The translations under genes and the position numbers were made by a program. DNA of 33,649 bases from assembly GCA_938039795.1 (NCBI GenBank), contig CALHWU010000198.1:1-33649 (forward strand), written 5' to 3'. Origin of the DNA: an uncultured Muribaculaceae bacterium. GTDB taxonomy: Bacteria; Bacteroidota; Bacteroidia; Bacteroidales; Muribaculaceae. Below, piece after piece: positions 1 to 10,900 of the stretch. A model generated the notes under the pieces. That model was not told the origin of the DNA. It worked only from the letters and a program-made list of their open reading frames with translations, and did no database searches. Numbering within the stretch: the stretch's first letter is position 1; each line of letters opens with the position of its first letter.

Positions 1-47
1 AAACTGGGTGTTTGTTTTGCAATCTGCTGATTTTCAGCGTTTGTTGC

Positions 48-131
48 GGAGAGAGAGGGATTCGAACCCCCGGAGGTGTGACCCTCAACGGTTTTCAAGA
101 CCGCCGCAATCGACCACTCTGCCATCTCTCC
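48..131 (-). tRNA. tRNA-Ser (anticodon UGA)
   Basis: Read on the minus strand the segment folds as a tRNA of 84 nt. The 7-bp acceptor stem is GGAGAGA with TCTCTCC, and the anticodon loop CTTGAAA gives anticodon UGA. A long variable arm (class II) is followed by the T loop GGTTCGAATCC. The long variable arm and UGA anticodon identify serine, decoding UCA and other UCN codons. CCA is not encoded. A matching promoter lies just upstream. Confidence 0.95.
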
Positions 132-173
132 TGATGTGGCGCCGGTGGAAGCCGCCGGCGTGGTTTGCGTGTG

Positions 174-204
174 CAAAGTTAGCTATTATTTTTGGCTCCT
201 GCAA
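174..204 (-). promoter_or_regulatory. Bacteroidota-type promoter of tRNA-Ser
   Basis: On the minus strand a -7 box TAACTTTG (174-181) is preceded by TTG (202-204) with a 20-bp gap. This fits the Bacteroidota sigma-ABfr consensus and sits about 40 bp upstream of the tRNA. Confidence 0.7.
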
Positions 205-331
205 CGAATCCCGAGCAATTTCCCTTTGACCGCTTCAATAAATCTTCAATATTCAATGAAGAAATCTTCAAAGAGATATGATCAGATCTGATCAAAAGAC
301 AACGTCAAAAACATAAGCCGGACAAGTATGT

Positions 332-901
332 TCATTCGGCAGCTCCGCGTCGCTTCCATTCCACTTCGGGGCATCCGGCCGTCACATTGCATCGACGGGC
401 TACGGCGAAGAGCAGGTCGCTCAGGCGGTTGAGATAGACCAGTCCGACGGGATCTACCGGCTCAAGCTTCGACAAAGCGATGACCCTGCGCTCGGCGCGA
501 CGACAGACCGTACGCGCCACGTGGGCATGGGCGGCTGCTATGGATCCTCCGGGCATCACGAAACAGCGGAACGGAGGCAACTCCGAGTCGACCTGATCGA
601 TGAGCGCCTCAAGCGATGCGACATCGGCCGGGGTAGCGCCAGCCGGAGGCGGAGTTGCGGGCAAGGAGGGTGTGGCGAGTGACGAACCGATATCAAACAG
701 ACGACTCTGTATGACCGGAAATTCCGGAGCCATCAGAGGATCGGAAGTCATATGGGCTGCAAGAAGTCCTATCTGGGAGTTGAGTTCGTCGACGGTGCCG
801 TAAGCTTCTATCTTCGGGGCGTCCTTATCTATGCGAGTGCCTCCGATGAGCGATGTCGTGCCGTGGTCGCCGGTGGCTGTGTAGAGTTGACTTTTTTTCA
901 T
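332..901 (-). CDS. PduO-type ATP:cob(I)alamin adenosyltransferase
   Basis: Transfers the adenosyl group of ATP to cob(I)alamin to make coenzyme B12, in the cytoplasm. The 189-residue length is typical of the PduO/MMAB class. The N-terminal ATP-binding segment is clear (YTATGDHGTTSLIGG, then DKDAPKIEAYGTVDELNSQIG). The later helix containing CRRAERRV and the tail VYLNRLSDLLFAVAR are the other conserved blocks of the family. It is transcribed alone from a good promoter at 935-966. No other B12 genes are nearby, so it probably serves salvage of corrinoids for methylmalonyl-CoA mutase or other B12 enzymes; that link is inference. Confidence 0.92.
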   Translation of the reverse strand: MKKSQLYTATGDHGTTSLIGGTRIDKDAPKIEAYGTVDELNSQIGLLAAHMTSDPLMAPEFPVIQSRLFDIGSSLATPSLPATPPPAGATPADVASLEALIDQVDSELPPFRCFVMPGGSIAAAHAHVARTVCRRAERRVIALSKLEPVDPVGLVYLNRLSDLLFAVARRCNVTAGCPEVEWKRRGAAE

Positions 902-934
902 GTGTTATATACGTGTTACGTTATGGTCGTATGG

Positions 935-966
935 CAAAGTTACCAATTTCTCCCGAACGGTGCAAA
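935..966 (-). promoter_or_regulatory. Promoter of the cobalamin adenosyltransferase gene
   Basis: Minus strand: TTTG (963-966), a 20-bp gap, then TAACTTTG (935-942), an exact Bacteroidota-type promoter, about 35 bp upstream of the start codon at 901. Confidence 0.75.
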
Positions 967-1267
967 ATGTATTGGGCATGGATGTAAAGTACTTGCTGAC
1001 GCTTCGGAAGCATTAGCGGCGCGAGGTGAGAGCAGCGTTGACATTATGGGTCTGGCAGTAGGAATTGTCAGGGATTCTGTCGGTGAGAGGAGGATGCTGA
1101 AAGTGATCCAGATCGGTTGCTGCGAGGTAGCAGCGTGGGTGTGATGTCAGGTTTGTCGTTCTGTCAGCAGCTTAGCAATGGCGTCTTGTTTCCAGTTAAT
1201 CAGGTATCATCGAGAAGATTGGAAGCCGGATGTCGGTGTCGGCTGTCGGTGAGTGGATGCTGTGGTA
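967..1267. other. Intergenic stretch without recognised gene
   Basis: About 300 nt between the adenosyltransferase promoter and the stop of the XRE gene. Open frames are short and carry no recognisable domain. I see no RNA gene or strong terminator here. Confidence 0.5.
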
Positions 1268-1480
1268 TCAGATTGACAGACGGTCGGTGTAGATGTCGAA
1301 GAAGTTGCGCTTCAGCACATTGCTGATACGCAACAGAAGCTCTGTGTCGATGCTGGCGCGGTGGAATATCTTGTAGACATTCGTCCGGTTGCAGCTCAGC
1401 TTATTGGCAAACCAGACGACCGATCGGTCCTGGCTTCGGAGCTCTTCCTCAATAAGCTTACCAATAAAAATTTGACTCAT
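1268..1480 (-). CDS. Small XRE/Cro-like helix-turn-helix protein
   Basis: A 70-residue protein that is almost entirely one DNA-binding domain of the XRE type. Residues about 20-45 (SVVWFANKLSCNRTNVYKIF) form the HTH with a recognition helix, followed by IDTELLLRISNVLKRNFFD, the usual fourth and fifth helices. There is no room for an effector or dimerisation domain, so it is probably a small transcription regulator. It lies behind a leader of about 330 nt that contains a hairpin followed by a U-run ending 25 nt before the start codon, suggesting control by attenuation. Its targets are unknown. Confidence 0.75.
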   Translation of the reverse strand: MSQIFIGKLIEEELRSQDRSVVWFANKLSCNRTNVYKIFHRASIDTELLLRISNVLKRNFFDIYTDRLSI

Positions 1481-1505
1481 AAGAAAAAGAAAATGGTATT
1501 AAAGT

Positions 1506-1597
1506 AAAAAAGGGGCGGAACCGGTTGTTCTTATTGTCTGCCTTAGGCACCGCCAAGCGCCTTGTCCTCCAACAATAAGGGCCACCGGTTCCGACCC
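1506..1597 (-). terminator. Long hairpin plus U-run in the XRE leader (candidate attenuator)
   Basis: The arms 1512-1537 and 1572-1597 are inverted repeats matching at 22 of 26 positions; several mismatches could be G-U pairs in the RNA. The core is GGAACCGGT/ACCGGTTCC plus TTATTGT/ACAATAA, with a 34-nt loop that can fold further. On the minus strand the hairpin is followed directly by TTTTTT (1506-1511). The element ends 25 nt before the XRE start. A competing 6-bp stem, 1591-1596 with 1605-1610, would block the outer part of the first arm, so alternative folds are possible. Confidence 0.6.
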
Positions 1598-1821
1598 TAA
1601 TGACGGTCGGATATAGTAGCTTCTATTCCAGAGGACGTTTGTTATATGGCGGTTTCCAGACTCAGGGAATAAGAGCGGTCTGCTCATCAAAATCCAAAAA
1701 TCAATGATCCGTTTGAGGGAATCTCTATTCCGCCGGACGATCGTATAACTGTCGTTGAAACGTTTCCTGAATCTGCCCGATGCGTCAGGAGTCGGTCAGG
1801 CCGACAGCTATCATGTTTTTG

Positions 1822-1851
1822 CAAAGATACGACATTTTTTCGCTTTGTCAA
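1822..1851 (-). promoter_or_regulatory. Probable promoter of the XRE leader transcript
   Basis: Minus strand TTG (1849-1851), a 19-bp gap, then TATCTTTG (1822-1829). It sits in an AT-rich stretch and would give a leader of about 330 nt before the XRE gene. Apart from this promoter and the hairpin, 1481-1960 shows no convincing gene. Confidence 0.6.
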
Positions 1852-1960
1852 TATTTTCTCAACTATTTAGCTGTCCTTTTTTTGATTTCTGAATACCACT
1901 TGATGACACTTTTGTAAACAAATCGAAAAAAACGTGATTATTGTTACTGAACATGCCGTA

Positions 1961-2656
1961 TCAGTATCCCAAAAGCGCGAGCAGCGAGGGGGTAAGCAGA
2001 GCTGTGAAAAGCCCGTTGAGCGTCAGCCCGAGAGAAGCCCATGCGCCATAGCGGTTGCCTCCCCTCTCTATGGCCGCCGTAGTGCCCAGAGCGTGGGCGG
2101 CTGTGCCCAGAGCGAGGCCTCGTGCCATAGGACTTTTGACATGTGTCATCTTCATGACGCGGAATCCGGTCATCCCTCCGAAGATACCCACGCACACCAC
2201 CACCGCCGCGGTCAGCGGAGGCATTCCGCCCACTGCGGCTGTCACCTCCATGGCGATAGGCGTTGTCACCGATTTGGAAGCCAGCGAGAGCACCACCTCG
2301 CGTGAGGCTCCCATGGCCTGCGCGAGAAGCACCACCGATATCACCCCGGCCACGCATCCGGCCAGTTCGGCAGCTATTATGGGGATGATCTGCTTGCGGA
2401 TGGTGGACAGCTGCCGGTAGAGCGGCACTCCGAGGGCCACCACCGCTGGCTTCAGCCAGAACTCCACCACTCCGCCTCCGCGGGTGTAGGTCTCGTAAGG
2501 CACCCCGGTCAGCATCAGGAAAAGTATGAGAAGCGTCACCGATACAAGGATGGGATTGAGCAGCGCCAGGCCTGTGCGCCTGAAAAGGATCCGCGCGCCG
2601 ATATAGACCACAAACGTCAGCGCCAGCAGGAAATAGCTATTTTCGAGAAACTCCAT
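1961..2656 (-). CDS. lrgB: LrgB family membrane protein
   Basis: A 231-residue integral membrane protein of the LrgB/CidB/YohK family, usually paired with LrgA. It has several hydrophobic helices and the conserved block VSLASKSVTTPIAMEV followed by GGMPPLTAAVVVCVGIFGG, which is diagnostic. The pair is linked in other bacteria to control of autolysis, or to transport of glycolate or pyruvate-like metabolites; which applies here cannot be told. The gene overlaps the end of lrgA by 20 bp, so the two are translationally coupled. Confidence 0.9.
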   Translation of the reverse strand: MEFLENSYFLLALTFVVYIGARILFRRTGLALLNPILVSVTLLILFLMLTGVPYETYTRGGGVVEFWLKPAVVALGVPLYRQLSTIRKQIIPIIAAELAGCVAGVISVVLLAQAMGASREVVLSLASKSVTTPIAMEVTAAVGGMPPLTAAVVVCVGIFGGMTGFRVMKMTHVKSPMARGLALGTAAHALGTTAAIERGGNRYGAWASLGLTLNGLFTALLTPSLLALLGY

Positions 2657-3002
2657 TGTGAGGCATGAATTTACGTGAATACTGATGGATGAGGCCCGTG
2701 ATGGCGATCACTATCACGGTGCTTAGAGCTGAGGCGGCTATAATGGCTCCCCACTGTCCCTTGACAAGATCGAAACACCCCATCAGGGCAACGCCCGCCG
2801 GAACGAAAAAGAAGCCGAGGTTCGACACCAGAAAGTCGGCCACGCCCTCCACATGGTGCAGCCTGACGACTCCGAGCCGCAGCGCCAGAGTCAGCAGAAG
2901 CATGCCTATGATGCTCGACGGCACCGGCACCCCCGTAAGCCACACTATCAGCTCTCCCGCCGCGAGGAACGTGAACAAAACGGCAAGTTGAAGTATTACC
3001 AT
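2637..3002 (-). CDS. lrgA: LrgA/CidA family holin-like membrane protein
   Basis: A 121-residue protein with about four hydrophobic segments. The conserved motif GVPVPSSIIGMLLL and the later VSNLGFFFVPAGVALM are typical of the LrgA/CidA family. Proteins of this family resemble holins and work with LrgB. The gene starts the lrgA-lrgB operon; a -7 element TAATTTTG lies on the minus strand at 3069-3076, giving a leader of roughly 60 nt. The start at 3002 (MVILQLAVLF) leads straight into the first membrane segment. Confidence 0.9.
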   Translation of the reverse strand: MVILQLAVLFTFLAAGELIVWLTGVPVPSSIIGMLLLTLALRLGVVRLHHVEGVADFLVSNLGFFFVPAGVALMGCFDLVKGQWGAIIAASALSTVIVIAITGLIHQYSRKFMPHNGVSRK

Positions 3003-3068
3003 AATATGATACAGTTTTCAATTGATAAGGCGCCCCCGCTGATAATGGATACGAAGGCAAACCGACGG

Positions 3069-3076
3069 CAAAATTA
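3069..3076 (-). promoter_or_regulatory. -7 element of the lrgAB operon
   Basis: TAATTTTG on the minus strand, matching the Bacteroidota -7 consensus. No good -33 element was found at the expected distance. Confidence 0.45.
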
Positions 3077-3169
3077 GCAAGATTACTCCAATCTGGCTAC
3101 ATGAAGCTTAAAAATAATTAATATGGAAATTTTTCCTTAATCATAGATTTACCGCATCGAAAAAAAGGC

Positions 3170-3177
3170 TAACTTTG
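3170..3177 (+). promoter_or_regulatory. -7 element of pckA
   Basis: TAACTTTG, about 100 bp upstream of the pckA start, so the mRNA leader is about 90 nt. The -33 region (gATTTa near 3147) is degenerate. Confidence 0.55.
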
Positions 3178-3277
3178 CAGTCGGTAAACAAGGCATAGTC
3201 GGCAGAAACCGTAATGTCTTGCTCCACTGCAAAGCATTTATCAACTCAAATCACAAATATTTCAAGTATTTTTCAAC

Positions 3278-4882
<1,605 letters not shown>

Positions 4883-4905
4883 ATTCTTCTAAGGTCCGAT
4901 ATCCG

Positions 4906-4948
4906 GGCGGTGTGTCAAAAGCTGAATTTTGACACACCGCCTTGTTTT
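4906..4948 (+). terminator. Intrinsic terminator after pckA
   Basis: A perfect 15-bp stem (4906-4920 with 4927-4941) with a 6-nt loop, followed by TTGTTTT, 24 nt after the pckA stop codon. Confidence 0.9.
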
Positions 4949-5019
4949 ATGTCCGTATGGAGAGGTTGCCTGAGAGATGACTGATATCCGACACCAGTTC
5001 TGACGAGACTGCAACAGGA

Positions 5020-5063
5020 TTCAGGCCATGCCGGGCTGTCAGATGACGCCGGCATGGCCTGAA
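5020..5063 (-). terminator. Hairpin behind the fimbrillin-type operon
   Basis: Arms 5020-5034 and 5049-5063 form a perfect 15-bp stem with a 14-nt loop. It lies 26 nt beyond the stop of the minus-strand fimbrillin-like gene. The U-run is poor, so it may act as terminator or as an mRNA 3' end stabiliser. Confidence 0.5.
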
Positions 5064-5088
5064 CAATATCCTTAAGAGGCCGTAGCTG

Positions 5089-6114
5089 TCAGAAAGGCTG
5101 CGATCTTATGTAGTCCTTCACAACGGGAGCAAAGTCAATCGTATCAACGGAATATGTGTGGTTTATCACTACATTATAGACATATGAGTAGCCCTGCTGC
5201 CATGCAGCAACTGTGGGCGTTGCGAGCGGGAAGAGCATACGGCCGCAGTTGGTCTCCCTGACGAGGAGATAATCGGGCGTGTGCTCGTTGGGCCATATCT
5301 GCTGTCCGGTAGCCTTGTCCTTCACCACGCAGTCGATCTGCATGTAGCTTCCGGTAAAGCCGTTCACGGTCGAATACGCAAGAGGCTCAAGAGGCTGAGG
5401 CACGAAAAACGACACATCAAGATTCCCTTCGGTAAGGTTGCGCGGAGTGGTGGTGAGCAACACGGGGGTGCCGTCGACATCATAATAGGTCAGCGCCGAC
5501 GCCGGGGCCGAAAGGCCGTCCCACGACCCGGTGACACCGCTGTCGGAGGTGTTTTGTTCAGGCAGAGTGAAATCACCGGTCAAGGCGATATTGTTAAGCG
5601 ACATGTGGAGCACTTCTATCATATATTTGTTGCTTGTGCTCGACAGCATCACCGTCACCCTGCTCATGGCGTGACGGAAAGTAAGAGGCACCGGAGCCGG
5701 ACTCTCGATCTGATTGAGACTGACGGCATACAGCAGATCGGTGCTTCCATATTGCACTCCGCTTATCGTATTGTCGTATGTGTTATCTCCGCCTTTTCGT
5801 ATATCAGGGCTTACGGCATAGAAATCTACAGGCGACGCAGGCCAGTATACGGGCGGAGAATATGTCCATGTTCCGCCGTCGCGGCTTACCGTCACTCCGT
5901 CCATTATCACTGACGCATCAGTGAAGGCATAGACCAGGAAACTCTGAAGAGTAGAGGTGGTGGTCGACGCCGCACGCGAGGATTTCGGCGCCGTGGCATA
6001 GAAACCGATAGCCCGTCCGTTTGCGGCGGGATCTTCAGGACTCATATCCGATCCGTCCGAACATGCCGTGGCCAGAACGGCTACCGATATGACTGCAAGG
6101 ATTATCTTATTCAT
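5089..6114 (-). CDS. Fimbrillin family (Mfa-like) lipoprotein
   Basis: A 341-residue exported lipoprotein. The N-terminus is a type II signal peptide with lipobox LATAC (Cys18). The mature part starts with a Ser/Asp-rich linker, then IGFYATAPKSSRA and the WTYSPPVYWPASPVDFYAVSP block typical of the Mfa_like_1/fimbrillin family. FRHAMSRVTVML is the second conserved region. Such proteins form or decorate type V pili of Bacteroidales: lipidated precursors are cleaved by an Arg/Lys-specific protease and polymerise by strand exchange. It follows the DUF5119 gene on the same strand (74-nt gap). It could be a minor or tip subunit rather than the shaft. Confidence 0.8.
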   Translation of the reverse strand: MNKIILAVISVAVLATACSDGSDMSPEDPAANGRAIGFYATAPKSSRAASTTTSTLQSFLVYAFTDASVIMDGVTVSRDGGTWTYSPPVYWPASPVDFYAVSPDIRKGGDNTYDNTISGVQYGSTDLLYAVSLNQIESPAPVPLTFRHAMSRVTVMLSSTSNKYMIEVLHMSLNNIALTGDFTLPEQNTSDSGVTGSWDGLSAPASALTYYDVDGTPVLLTTTPRNLTEGNLDVSFFVPQPLEPLAYSTVNGFTGSYMQIDCVVKDKATGQQIWPNEHTPDYLLVRETNCGRMLFPLATPTVAAWQQGYSYVYNVVINHTYSVDTIDFAPVVKDYIRSQPF

Positions 6115-6188
6115 ATGGCTTCAGTTTTATTACTGTTTATGGTCGTCTCATACAGAGATGGAATAATCATTTATCTCTTAACACGGTA

Positions 6189-7139
6189 TCATACACCATA
6201 GTTCACTATTATCGTAGTCCAGTCGACAACTTCCGGCTCGAAGGCGCCCCCCTCTATCACCGGAGGCGAAAACGGCAGGGATATGGAGTCGATCACGATC
6301 TCCACATGCAGAGGATCATTCGCCGAAGCGACTTCGCGGCTTACGTCATAAGCCCTGCTGACCACCCTCTCATCCGACAGAAGGAAAAACAGCCGGAGCT
6401 CATGGCCGGCTCCATTGCGGCATGGGCCGAATGTGCAGAACCGGGCCATTAGAGCCGAATCCGCTACTACTTCGGGACTGAACGATACGCCGACCGAAGT
6501 GTCGGATCTCACCTCATCATACAGATCCACACCGCTCGCCATGCCGGAGAGCACCCCTCTCATAGACGCGACCCCGCTGAGATTGGCCACGCGAAGCACT
6601 CTGACGGTATAGACCGGAGTGATCTGTACGGGATGCGTCAGGAGCATGAACCGATCGTCGCACCCTGACGACATTCCGTCGGGCAGATATTCAAGCCCGT
6701 CGCGGCTCACGTCTATCATGCCGGCCGAATAGGCCCACATCATGTCGGGCGCCTTGCGCAGACCTGTGTCATGACCGTCCGGACCGGTCAGCTCCCGAAC
6801 CGTCGTGACGAAAGGCAAGCCTTCACTTCCGGGCTCGAACATCACGTCGGAAGTGTCATCGTTATACATCACAAATCTGTATTCACCCTCTTCGATAGCC
6901 ACTCTGCCCGCATCTCGTCCGGGGAAGTCAAAGCGCCATGGCGACGTCACCCCAGCGCGGTAGAATTCATAGGCCATCCCCTCCGGAGCTGCGTCGGGCG
7001 CAGCGTTCCAGTCGTTTACTATCGTGATATCCACATTGGCGTCAGCGCAGGGAGGGAGATCCTCGCAGACACACGACTGCAGGACCGCCAAAAATATGAC
7101 TGTCGCCGGGATTATATGTTTGCTGAAAGGATATGCCAT
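6189..7139 (-). CDS. DUF5119 lipoprotein (fimbrial accessory)
   Basis: A 316-residue exported lipoprotein with lipobox LQSC (Cys23). The region VDITIVNDWNAAPDAAPEGMAYEFY followed by FPGRDAGRVAIEEGEYRFVMYNDDT matches the DUF5119 family, which in Bacteroidales usually sits next to fimbrillin-like genes. It is first in a two-gene unit with the fimbrillin-like gene downstream. An anchor or assembly role, similar to FimB/Mfa2, is plausible but inferred from context. Codon use and GC content match the surrounding core genome. Confidence 0.75.
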   Translation of the reverse strand: MAYPFSKHIIPATVIFLAVLQSCVCEDLPPCADANVDITIVNDWNAAPDAAPEGMAYEFYRAGVTSPWRFDFPGRDAGRVAIEEGEYRFVMYNDDTSDVMFEPGSEGLPFVTTVRELTGPDGHDTGLRKAPDMMWAYSAGMIDVSRDGLEYLPDGMSSGCDDRFMLLTHPVQITPVYTVRVLRVANLSGVASMRGVLSGMASGVDLYDEVRSDTSVGVSFSPEVVADSALMARFCTFGPCRNGAGHELRLFFLLSDERVVSRAYDVSREVASANDPLHVEIVIDSISLPFSPPVIEGGAFEPEVVDWTTIIVNYGV

Positions 7140-7170
7140 CGCAGCCTGAGATAAAAGAGTGACGCCCGAG

Positions 7171-7187
7171 GGCGGCGCAACGCCGCC
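7171..7187 (-). other. GC-rich hairpin between HAD gene and DUF5119 gene
   Basis: A perfect 7-bp GC stem with a 3-nt loop in the intergenic region after the HAD gene. It has no U-run directly behind it, so it may be a weak terminator only. Confidence 0.3.
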
Positions 7188-7262
7188 TCATTCAGGTATC
7201 ACTTTAACAATCTCCCGGCTGAAAAGTTGCGAAATACAGTCGGCCTACTGGACTGATGGGAA

Positions 7263-7994
7263 TCAGTCGTCTGCGTAAGCGCTCAGCAGCCTGGGCAGGC
7301 TGTCGGCAAATTCAGGCATCGAAGGAAATGTGAGCGTCGCGCCAGCGTCGGCAAGAGCCGACTGCGGGATCGGGCCGGTGGTGATACCGGCTGTGACTAT
7401 GCCGGCGGCAGCGCCCGACTCTACGCCCAGAGGGGCATTCTCTATCACCATCGCCTGCCACGGCTCCACGCCGGCCAGCATGAGGCCGGCCAGATAAGGA
7501 TCGGGAGCAGGCTTGCCACGGCGTGTCTGCAGAGCCGTGACGCGCATATCTGGGGCGAAAGCGCCCGGAAAATCGGTATCGAGCCGACTGATGAGCGACG
7601 ACTGACCTGAACCGGTGACGAGCACGCGCTTCACTCCTGCCTCCTCAAGCTCATGAAGCATCCGGGCAGCCCCGGGCATCACCTTTACATCAGGCATCGA
7701 GGCGAAGTATTCGGTCTTAAGCTTATACAGCCGCGCAGTCTCCTCATCCGAGGGGACACGGCCTGCATAGCGCTCCATCAGCAGACGTATGGTAGCGGCT
7801 CCCGTGCGTCCCTCGTGGAGAAAATATTCCTCCACAGGCAGATCCACGCCTACGGTCAGCATCATCCTGCGCCATGCCTCGGCATGGCGCGGCATGGAGT
7901 CGTAGAGCGTGCCGTCCATGTCGATGAGAGCTGCGCGCAACTCGAAGCGCGGATAGCCTTTCGAGGCGATAAAACGTGATATGGCGTCGTTCAT
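7263..7994 (-). CDS. HAD-superfamily phosphatase, beta-phosphoglucomutase-like
   Basis: A cytoplasmic HAD hydrolase of 243 residues. Motif I is IDMDGTLYDS with nucleophile Asp25 and acid/base Asp27. Motif II is LVTGSGQ, the Lys motif is RRGKPAPDPYL, and the motif III region is ENAPLGVESGAAAGI. The alpha-helical cap between motifs I and II places it in the subfamily with beta-phosphoglucomutase and phosphoglycolate phosphatase; the substrate cannot be read from sequence. About 20 residues precede motif I. Its ATG overlaps the TGA of the AsmA-like gene (ATGA), so the two are coupled. Confidence 0.88.
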   Translation of the reverse strand: MNDAISRFIASKGYPRFELRAALIDMDGTLYDSMPRHAEAWRRMMLTVGVDLPVEEYFLHEGRTGAATIRLLMERYAGRVPSDEETARLYKLKTEYFASMPDVKVMPGAARMLHELEEAGVKRVLVTGSGQSSLISRLDTDFPGAFAPDMRVTALQTRRGKPAPDPYLAGLMLAGVEPWQAMVIENAPLGVESGAAAGIVTAGITTGPIPQSALADAGATLTFPSMPEFADSLPRLLSAYADD

Positions 7995-10900
7995 CTCTTC
8001 TTCTTTTTAGTGTCTTTCGACTTCACAGCCGCATCACCCGGCATGGGGAACGGAGGCTCCTTGGGCCCTTCAATGGCGCCCCCCTGAATGAATATCACGG
8101 AGTCGGCATGGGTAAGCGTGTCGGACACCGAGAATTCGGCCTTGTTGGGGCGGGGAGCCTCCATCATCAGCTTTGTATGCTTGCCGCTGCTGACTCCGAA
8201 CTTGAACACCTCCTGAATCTTGTGGATAAGGTTGATGCGGGTAGTGTCCGTGAGCTGACGCGAGGAGCTGACGGCATATTCGTTGAAACGGGCCTTGCCG
8301 AGCCTTATCTTCAGATCGCCGGGCTTGCCCTTGATATTTATACCGAACTTGAAGGGCAAAGGCGATTTCAGCACGGCCACATGATAGTCGAGATCCAAGT
8401 CGAGCGAGTTGCCTCCGCTCACTCCGAGCCTGTAGCGGTCGAGATCAAACACGAACGGGAACAGGTCGAGGCGCGAGTCCCTAACCATCAGCTCCACCTG
8501 CATAGACTTGATGAGATTGTGCTTCTTATCTTTGAACATCAGCCATTTCGCCATAGTCTTGAAGGTATCGCCGTCGATCAGCCGGAGCGAATCTCCCGAG
8601 AGTTTCAGCACGAGATTAAACGTGTGGAACTTCATGTTCATCAGTGAATCAAGCTCGGTGGTCATGGCCGCGTCGGCCGTCACGATGCCGTCGACCTCCC
8701 TCAGCAGAGGCAATATGGAGTCGATCTCAGGCATCAGGTGTAGGAATTGCTTGAGATGTAGCCGGCGTATCACCATTCCCGCCGCAAAGCGGAGATCATG
8801 CTTGTTCTGGCCGGCGTAGAGCGCGGTGAGATCCATCGAGCCCATAGGAGTATATCCGGCCAGACGGTCGAGATGTATGGCTCCGTCGTGGACATTGAGA
8901 CGCCCCTGCAGTTTCTGCAGCCAGATATCGGCATAAAGCACATTATCGGCATCGATCGCAAGCCTTGCGTTGACATTCGACGGCACCACAAACGCCGCTC
9001 CGACCGTGTCGGCGGCCTGTATGGCCATAACATTCTCGGCAGCTTCGTCGGAAGCGTCGGCGCTGAGCGCCATCGCCTCTCCTCTGGCCCGTTTCTCGGC
9101 AAAGACCGAGCCGGCAAGAATAGCTGCTGTAATATTGTTGATATCTATCGTATCGCTCTTGATGGTGAAGTCCATCTCAAGGGGCGAACCACGGCGCGAC
9201 GAGAGGGCGCGGGTGATGTTGGATATGGTGCCGTTGAGCAGGAAGTCAGACTTGCCCATGCGGTAGCGGGTGTCGCGTATCACCACGGAATCAGTGGAGA
9301 TCTCGAGATCAAGACCGGTTATGCGGTTGCGCACGGGAAAATAGGGCGTCATCATCCTCGCGCCGGCAGCCTTGACATGTGCCGAGGCATTCCACCGGCG
9401 CATCCAGCTTACGATCCCGCGGTCCACGTCGAAATCCATCATCTCCTTGCCGGCGTTGGCCGAATCCGCCTGCGCGATCCTGAGGCGCAGACGCGCGGAG
9501 CGCTGCAGCGAGTCGGCCGCCGATATAGCCATGCGGCGTCTTACGCGCTTGCGGGGATGAAGCGACATGTCGGCAGTGGCATCGGTGAGCGACATGCGGT
9601 TGTAGAGATCGGTGTACCGGAGGCGCCCTGCCGTCAGGCCGACAGTCAGCAGCGGGTCGCGCGCGCCGCCCTCGAAGCGCTGCAGCAGAGCCTTGATATC
9701 GGCATCACGGAGCACGATCCTCGTCGAGTCGGAATCGGAGCGGAATGCGATCCGCTGCGCGCTTGCCGTAAATCCGAGGGGAGTGATGACTGTGGTGTCG
9801 AGCGTTGTCGCGTCGTTGCGGGTGCCCATGCCTATCTTCAGACCGCGCGAAAGCATGGCGATGCCGTCGGCCACGAAAGCGAGAGTGTCTGACGTAAGCC
9901 CGATCTGCAGCAGGGAGTCGACGGTGGCGCCTCCGGCAAGCTTCATCTTGTTGCTGGTGCCGAATTTCAGCTGGGCGTGGCTGACGTAGGCCAGCGCCGA
10001 GGAGTCGCGCATCCGCATCAGGAAGTCGTCGAGCCTCACCGACCCATCAGCCCGCATGTTGTGGAACCGTTTGGGATCAATATCCGACAGCCGCATCCTC
10101 ACGTTGGTCTGCCCCGACAGACGGCCTCTCACTGCAAAAGGCAGACGCTGAAGCAGCTGCACAGGCAGAGCGCTGAAGTCGATGCGTCCGTCGAATTCTC
10201 CGCTGATGCGCGGATCGCTCAACGGGTGCGTCACGGTTCCTGCGAGGCTGAACCCTACGGCGCCGCCCTGCAGCTCCAGTTCCCTTATATCGACACTCGA
10301 TCCGTCAGGATTATCTCCGTCAATAGTCGCGGTGACATCGGCTTTCATCCTGCGCAGGTTCAGGCGGCCGTATTCGAGGCTGCCGCCGGGTATTTTCAGT
10401 GTGAGTTCGAGATGCGGCAGCCCCGGCACGCTGTCCGACAGCTGTCCGACATCATAAGGCTTGAGCAACCGCGCCGTAAGATCCACCTCCGCGTCGGACT
10501 TTATCCTGGCCAGCTCCCCTTTATAGTCATCGGGGATCAGCCTGACAACATCGTCGGTCTTAAGCCTGACGGCGTAGAGATCGAGCTCGTGCAGCAGCAC
10601 TGATTCGGAGAAGCTGACGTCGGCATTCATCTTCAGTATGTTTCCTCCCACATCAAAAGTGAAGTCTGAGAGATTTATGTGATCAGGCTGATGCTGGTTC
10701 CATTTTATGGTGCCGTCTATGCCGAACTTGAGCGGCGGCAGCTCGAAAAACGGAGCGAGCCGTCCCCCGCCTCCTCCGCGCGCCGACAGGGTATAGACCG
10801 GTGCCTTCGCTCCGTCGAGTGTCGTCGAGACGATCGAAATGGCGGCGTCGATCGAATCGGAGAGAGAGAAGAAACTTATCGGCGCATCGCCTGTCAGGGC

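Noticed and set aside
8..229. Open frame over the tRNA gene
   Set aside because: It overlaps a complete tRNA-Ser and its promoter on the opposite strand.
1499..1690. A 63-codon frame on the minus strand in the XRE leader, as a protein gene
   Set aside because: It spans the long inverted repeat and has no domain or clear ribosome site; RNA structure explains the region better, though a leader peptide cannot be excluded.
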